Assembly (NCBI GenBank): GCA_015494005.1
Contig: WGCB01000186.1
Location: 1-5,401, forward strand
Length of the DNA: 5,401 nt
Reading direction: 5' to 3'
Origin: Caldilineaceae bacterium
GTDB lineage: Bacteria; Chloroflexota; Anaerolineae; Caldilineales; Caldilineaceae
The position numbers were made by a program, and so were the translations under genes. Positions 1-5,401 of this stretch are shown here, in pieces. How positions within the stretch are numbered: the first letter of the stretch is position 1; every line of letters begins with the position of its first letter. Under the pieces are notes generated by a model. It was not told the DNA's origin and did not search any database. It was given only the letters and a program-made list of their open reading frames with translations.

Positions 1-27
1 GAAGGGGAGGGGAGGAGATGTTCGCCT

Positions 28-55
28 GCCAGGGCAGGGAGGGTACAGCCCTGGC
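28..55. repeat. 8-bp perfect inverted repeat
   Basis: GCCAGGGC at 28-35 is the exact reverse complement of GCCCTGGC at 48-55, with a 12-base purine-rich loop. An overlapping smaller hairpin (CCTGCC at 25-30 with GGCAGG at 33-38) competes for the left arm. No T tract follows, so it is not an intrinsic terminator by sequence. Its role is unknown; it may belong to the 3' end of an upstream transcript. Confidence 0.4.
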
Positions 56-140
56 CGCGATGTCATCTTTCCGGGGACGGAATGGTCCAATTGGCCCAAT
101 TAGCTCCCAAATTGAGCGTATTTTCGCCGATTTTGTGGAT

Positions 141-165
141 AAAACCTTGGTTCCAAGGGGTTTTT
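141..165 (+). terminator. Probable intrinsic terminator just upstream of the rpoB promoter
   Basis: CCTTG (145-149) pairs with CAAGG (154-158) around a GTTC tetraloop. Outside this, AAAA (141-144) can pair with TTTT (161-164) across a two-G bulge, and the right arm runs into TTTTT (161-165). The core stem is short (5 bp), so efficiency is uncertain. Its place 14 bp before the -35 box suggests that it ends an upstream transcript and insulates the rpoB unit. The A tract on the left arm would also allow it to act on the opposite strand. Confidence 0.5.
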
Positions 166-179
166 ACGCTAACTCACAT

Positions 180-208
180 TTGACATCCCTTTCCGGGTGT
201 CCTATAAT
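180..208 (+). promoter_or_regulatory. Consensus housekeeping sigma (sigma-70/SigA type) promoter
   Basis: TTGACA at 180-185 and TATAAT at 203-208 are both perfect matches to the vegetative sigma-factor consensus and are separated by the optimal 17 bp. No extended -10 TG is present. Transcription would be expected to start near 213-217. The promoter points towards rpoB about 770 bp downstream and sits directly after a terminator-like hairpin. A perfect match in a GC-rich genome is unlikely by chance and suggests a strong constitutive promoter, as expected for RNA polymerase genes. Whether its transcript reaches rpoB or ends at the hairpin at 330-363 cannot be told from sequence. Confidence 0.85.
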
Positions 209-329
209 TGCCATTTGCAGATGTGGTCAAAAGGGCGGAACAGCTGCTCTGGACCCGAAAAAACTGGACTGAAAATTGGGCCGTCCGTTGCCGATCCGTT
301 TACAAGCGATCGATGTTGAATCTTGAACT

Positions 330-363
330 ACCCAACCCACGGTTGTGCTGGCGTTGGGTTTTT
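330..363 (+). terminator. Intrinsic terminator or attenuator in the rpoB leader
   Basis: ACCCAAC (330-336) pairs perfectly with GTTGGGT (353-359), giving a 7-bp stem whose 16-base loop can form a few further pairs (CAC 338-340 with GTG 345-347). The right arm leads into TTTTT (359-363) followed by GTTGTTG. This is the classic shape of a factor-independent terminator. It lies about 120-150 bases after the predicted start of the 180-208 promoter and more than 600 bp before rpoB, so it would yield a short RNA of about 150 nt unless polymerase reads through. Confidence 0.55.
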
Positions 364-456
364 GTTGTTGATTGGAGGAGGCGGAGAAGGCTCGGCGGGA
401 CGATTGTTCGGTAGAGAGGGCTGGCCAAGGATTGGGTGCTAACTTACAGCATGGCA

Positions 457-530
457 GGGGTATTTGGGGTAAACTGATGTGTTGCGTGTGGGTAGGGTAG
501 CTGGCAGCCGGGTCGTGTAGGGTTCTGGGG
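457..530 (+). other. G-rich tract with quadruplex potential
   Basis: Seven runs of three or more G lie on the RNA-like strand at 457-460, 466-469, 490-492, 495-497, 510-512, 520-522 and 527-530. The last five have gaps of 2, 12, 7 and 4 bases. The 12-base gap can itself fold as a small hairpin (GCT 500-502 with AGC 506-508). The arrangement fits a long-loop quadruplex rather than a strict short-loop one, so formation is uncertain. Confidence 0.3.
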
Positions 531-699
531 TGGATTTCGAGCACTATTCAAGTTGTTTTCTAGGCTGTATCTTCTCTTCAGAACGACACCCATTTTCACT
601 CTCCACGCCGCGGGGCAACCCATCGAGTCATCTGCAGACACACACCTTGAAGCCCACACTATCTTGTAACCGAACAGGCACGCTGCGTGAAGGTCGCCC

Positions 700-760
700 A
701 GGGCAAAGCAGCCCAATGGGCCGATTCTTCGCAGGGTGTCGTATTGCTTTTCGCCGCCCT
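700..760 (+). repeat. Long-range imperfect inverted repeat in the leader
   Basis: AGGGC (700-704) plus AAAGCA (705-710) can pair with TGCTTT (745-750) and GCCCT (756-760), leaving a five-base bulge at 751-755. The enclosed loop contains GCCCAATGGGC (711-721), a near palindrome. The right arm runs into TTTT (760-763). This could be a bulged terminator-like structure, but the bulge and the competing GGGC/GCCC pairings make it weak evidence. Confidence 0.25.
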
Positions 761-763
761 TTT

Positions 764-796
764 CTGGGTTCTTCGAAGTCTTTGTTCTGAACCCAG
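764..796 (+). repeat. 8-bp perfect inverted repeat in the leader
   Basis: CTGGGTTC (764-771) is the exact reverse complement of GAACCCAG (789-796); the 17-base loop contains TTCGAA (772-777). The right arm can instead pair downstream, ACCCA (791-795) with TGGGT (803-807), so two alternative folds are possible. No T tract follows either. It may be an RNA structural element or a dyad protein-binding site; nothing in the sequence decides which. Confidence 0.4.
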
Positions 797-934
797 CCAA
801 CTTGGGTACACCGATTGAGTACACTGACTTGCCAGGTTGCTCTGAACCGATCTTGCCCGCCTTCGATGAGCATCAACCCCGTTGAACGCGCAGGCAATTC
901 GGTGATCAGCAGGCATTGTGATGGCCTCCGTGCC

Positions 935-956
935 GGGCGCGCCCGCCCTCAGGGCG
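935..956 (+). promoter_or_regulatory. Two mutually exclusive GC hairpins ahead of the rpoB RBS
   Basis: CGCCC at 944-948 can pair upstream with GGGCG at 935-939 (CGCC loop) or downstream with GGGCG at 952-956 (TCA loop). The upstream GGGCG is also part of the palindrome GGGCGCGCCC (935-944). The cluster ends 14 bases before the GAAGGAG of rpoB. It could affect translation initiation or mRNA processing, but chance GC palindromes are common in such genomes. Confidence 0.35.
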
Positions 957-970
957 AATCTGTAGTGGTC

Positions 971-977
971 GAAGGAG
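971..977 (+). promoter_or_regulatory. Ribosome binding site of rpoB
   Basis: GAAGGAG lies 10 bases before the ATG at 988, a strong Shine-Dalgarno match with slightly long spacing across an AT-rich linker (TCAATATTAG). It supports 988 as the start, which also gives a normal RpoB N-terminus. Confidence 0.8.
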
Positions 978-987
978 TCAATATTAG

Positions 988-4866
<3,879 letters not shown>

Positions 4867-4872
4867 CGGTAA

Positions 4873-5401
<529 letters not shown>

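Larger units (their letters stand above)
1..179. other. Upstream flank with no assignable gene
   Basis: No recognisable coding sequence is seen on either strand. All three forward frames are open for a short way from the left edge, but their translations (for example 33 codons ending at the TAG at 101-103) show no family motif. A purine-rich run (GGGGAGGGGAGGAG) precedes an ATG at 18 and mimics a ribosome binding site. That frame, however, runs straight through the terminator-like hairpin and the promoter, so I do not call it. A perfect 8-bp inverted repeat, GCCAGGGC (28-35) and GCCCTGGC (48-55), has no T run after it. The 3' tail of an upstream gene could lie here unrecognised. Confidence 0.5.
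215..987 (+). promoter_or_regulatory. Long 5' leader of rpoB without recognisable genes
   Basis: About 770 bp between the predicted transcription start and the rpoB ATG contain no convincing protein gene. The open frames on either strand give low-complexity or Arg/Ser/Pro-rich translations with no family motif and no good ribosome binding site. No tRNA T-loop, tmRNA, RNase P, T-box or 5S rRNA signature was seen. The region is less GC-rich than rpoB. It holds a terminator-like hairpin (330-363), a G-rich tract (457-530), and inverted repeats at 700-760, 764-796 and 935-956. No second good promoter was found between 365 and 960. The simplest reading is a structured untranslated leader, possibly with transcription attenuation. 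An uncharacterised small RNA followed by a weak promoter for rpoB is the alternative. Confidence 0.5.

Noticed and set aside
112..143. A second promoter with TTGAGC and a GGATAA-like -10 box
   Set aside because: The spacing is about 18-20 bp, both hexamers are poor, and transcripts would meet the hairpin at 141-165 at once.
18..272. An 84-codon forward frame with a purine-rich Shine-Dalgarno-like sequence
   Set aside because: It runs through the terminator-like hairpin and the consensus promoter and shows no recognisable family or protein-like composition.
691..725. A weak resemblance to the conserved SRP (4.5S) RNA apical region around GCAAAGCAGCCCAATGG
   Set aside because: The GNRA-type apical loop and the flanking pairing that define helix 8 are missing; the likeness is limited to AGCAGCC.
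444..824. A 126-codon reverse frame and overlapping short frames (530-790 forward, 628-897 and 659-1060 reverse) in the leader
   Set aside because: Their translations are rich in Arg, Ser, Pro and Cys with no motif, they overlap one another, and none has a convincing ribosome binding site.
215..987. Possible known structured RNA (tRNA, tmRNA, RNase P RNA, T-box, 5S rRNA) in the leader
   Set aside because: None of the diagnostic conserved blocks of these families was found by reading both strands.

Overview
The window is the rpoB-rpoC transcription unit of a high-GC bacterium, preceded by almost 1 kb of DNA with no recognisable gene and ending in sequencing-adapter bases. The RpoB sequence lacks the proteobacterial insertions. 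It carries two other insertions, one near the middle (about residues 484-543) and one near the C-terminus (about residues 982-1120). By recall of the families this pattern best fits Chloroflexota, perhaps a Caldilineae or Anaerolineae-like member, but no search was run and the placement is moderate at best.

Layout: positions 1-179 hold no assignable gene, only an 8-bp inverted repeat (28-55) and a terminator-like hairpin with a T run (141-165). A promoter with perfect consensus elements and spacing (TTGACA, 17 bp, TATAAT; 180-208) follows at once. About 770 bp then separate it from the rpoB start. This leader contains a second terminator-like hairpin (330-363), a G-rich stretch (457-530), several inverted repeats and, 15 bp before the rpoB ribosome binding site, two mutually exclusive GC hairpins. 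rplL, the usual upstream neighbour of rpoB, is absent, so the RNA polymerase genes appear to have their own promoter and possibly their own attenuation control.

rpoB (988-4866) is complete, 1292 codons, with intact catalytic and rifampicin-pocket motifs. A 111-bp spacer with two strong hairpins but no T tract leads to rpoC (GTG start at 4978). Only about the first 134 codons of rpoC are present, including the zinc ribbon. The last 22 bases (5380-5401) match the Nextera/Tn5 transposase adapter, so the apparent rpoC stop is an assembly artefact.

Together rpoB and rpoC encode the two large catalytic subunits of RNA polymerase, co-transcribed in the usual order. The most interesting material is the untranslated leader and the two RpoB insertions. 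One insertion contains four degenerate tryptophan-centred repeats. The other resembles a short segment of the sister subunit beta-prime.
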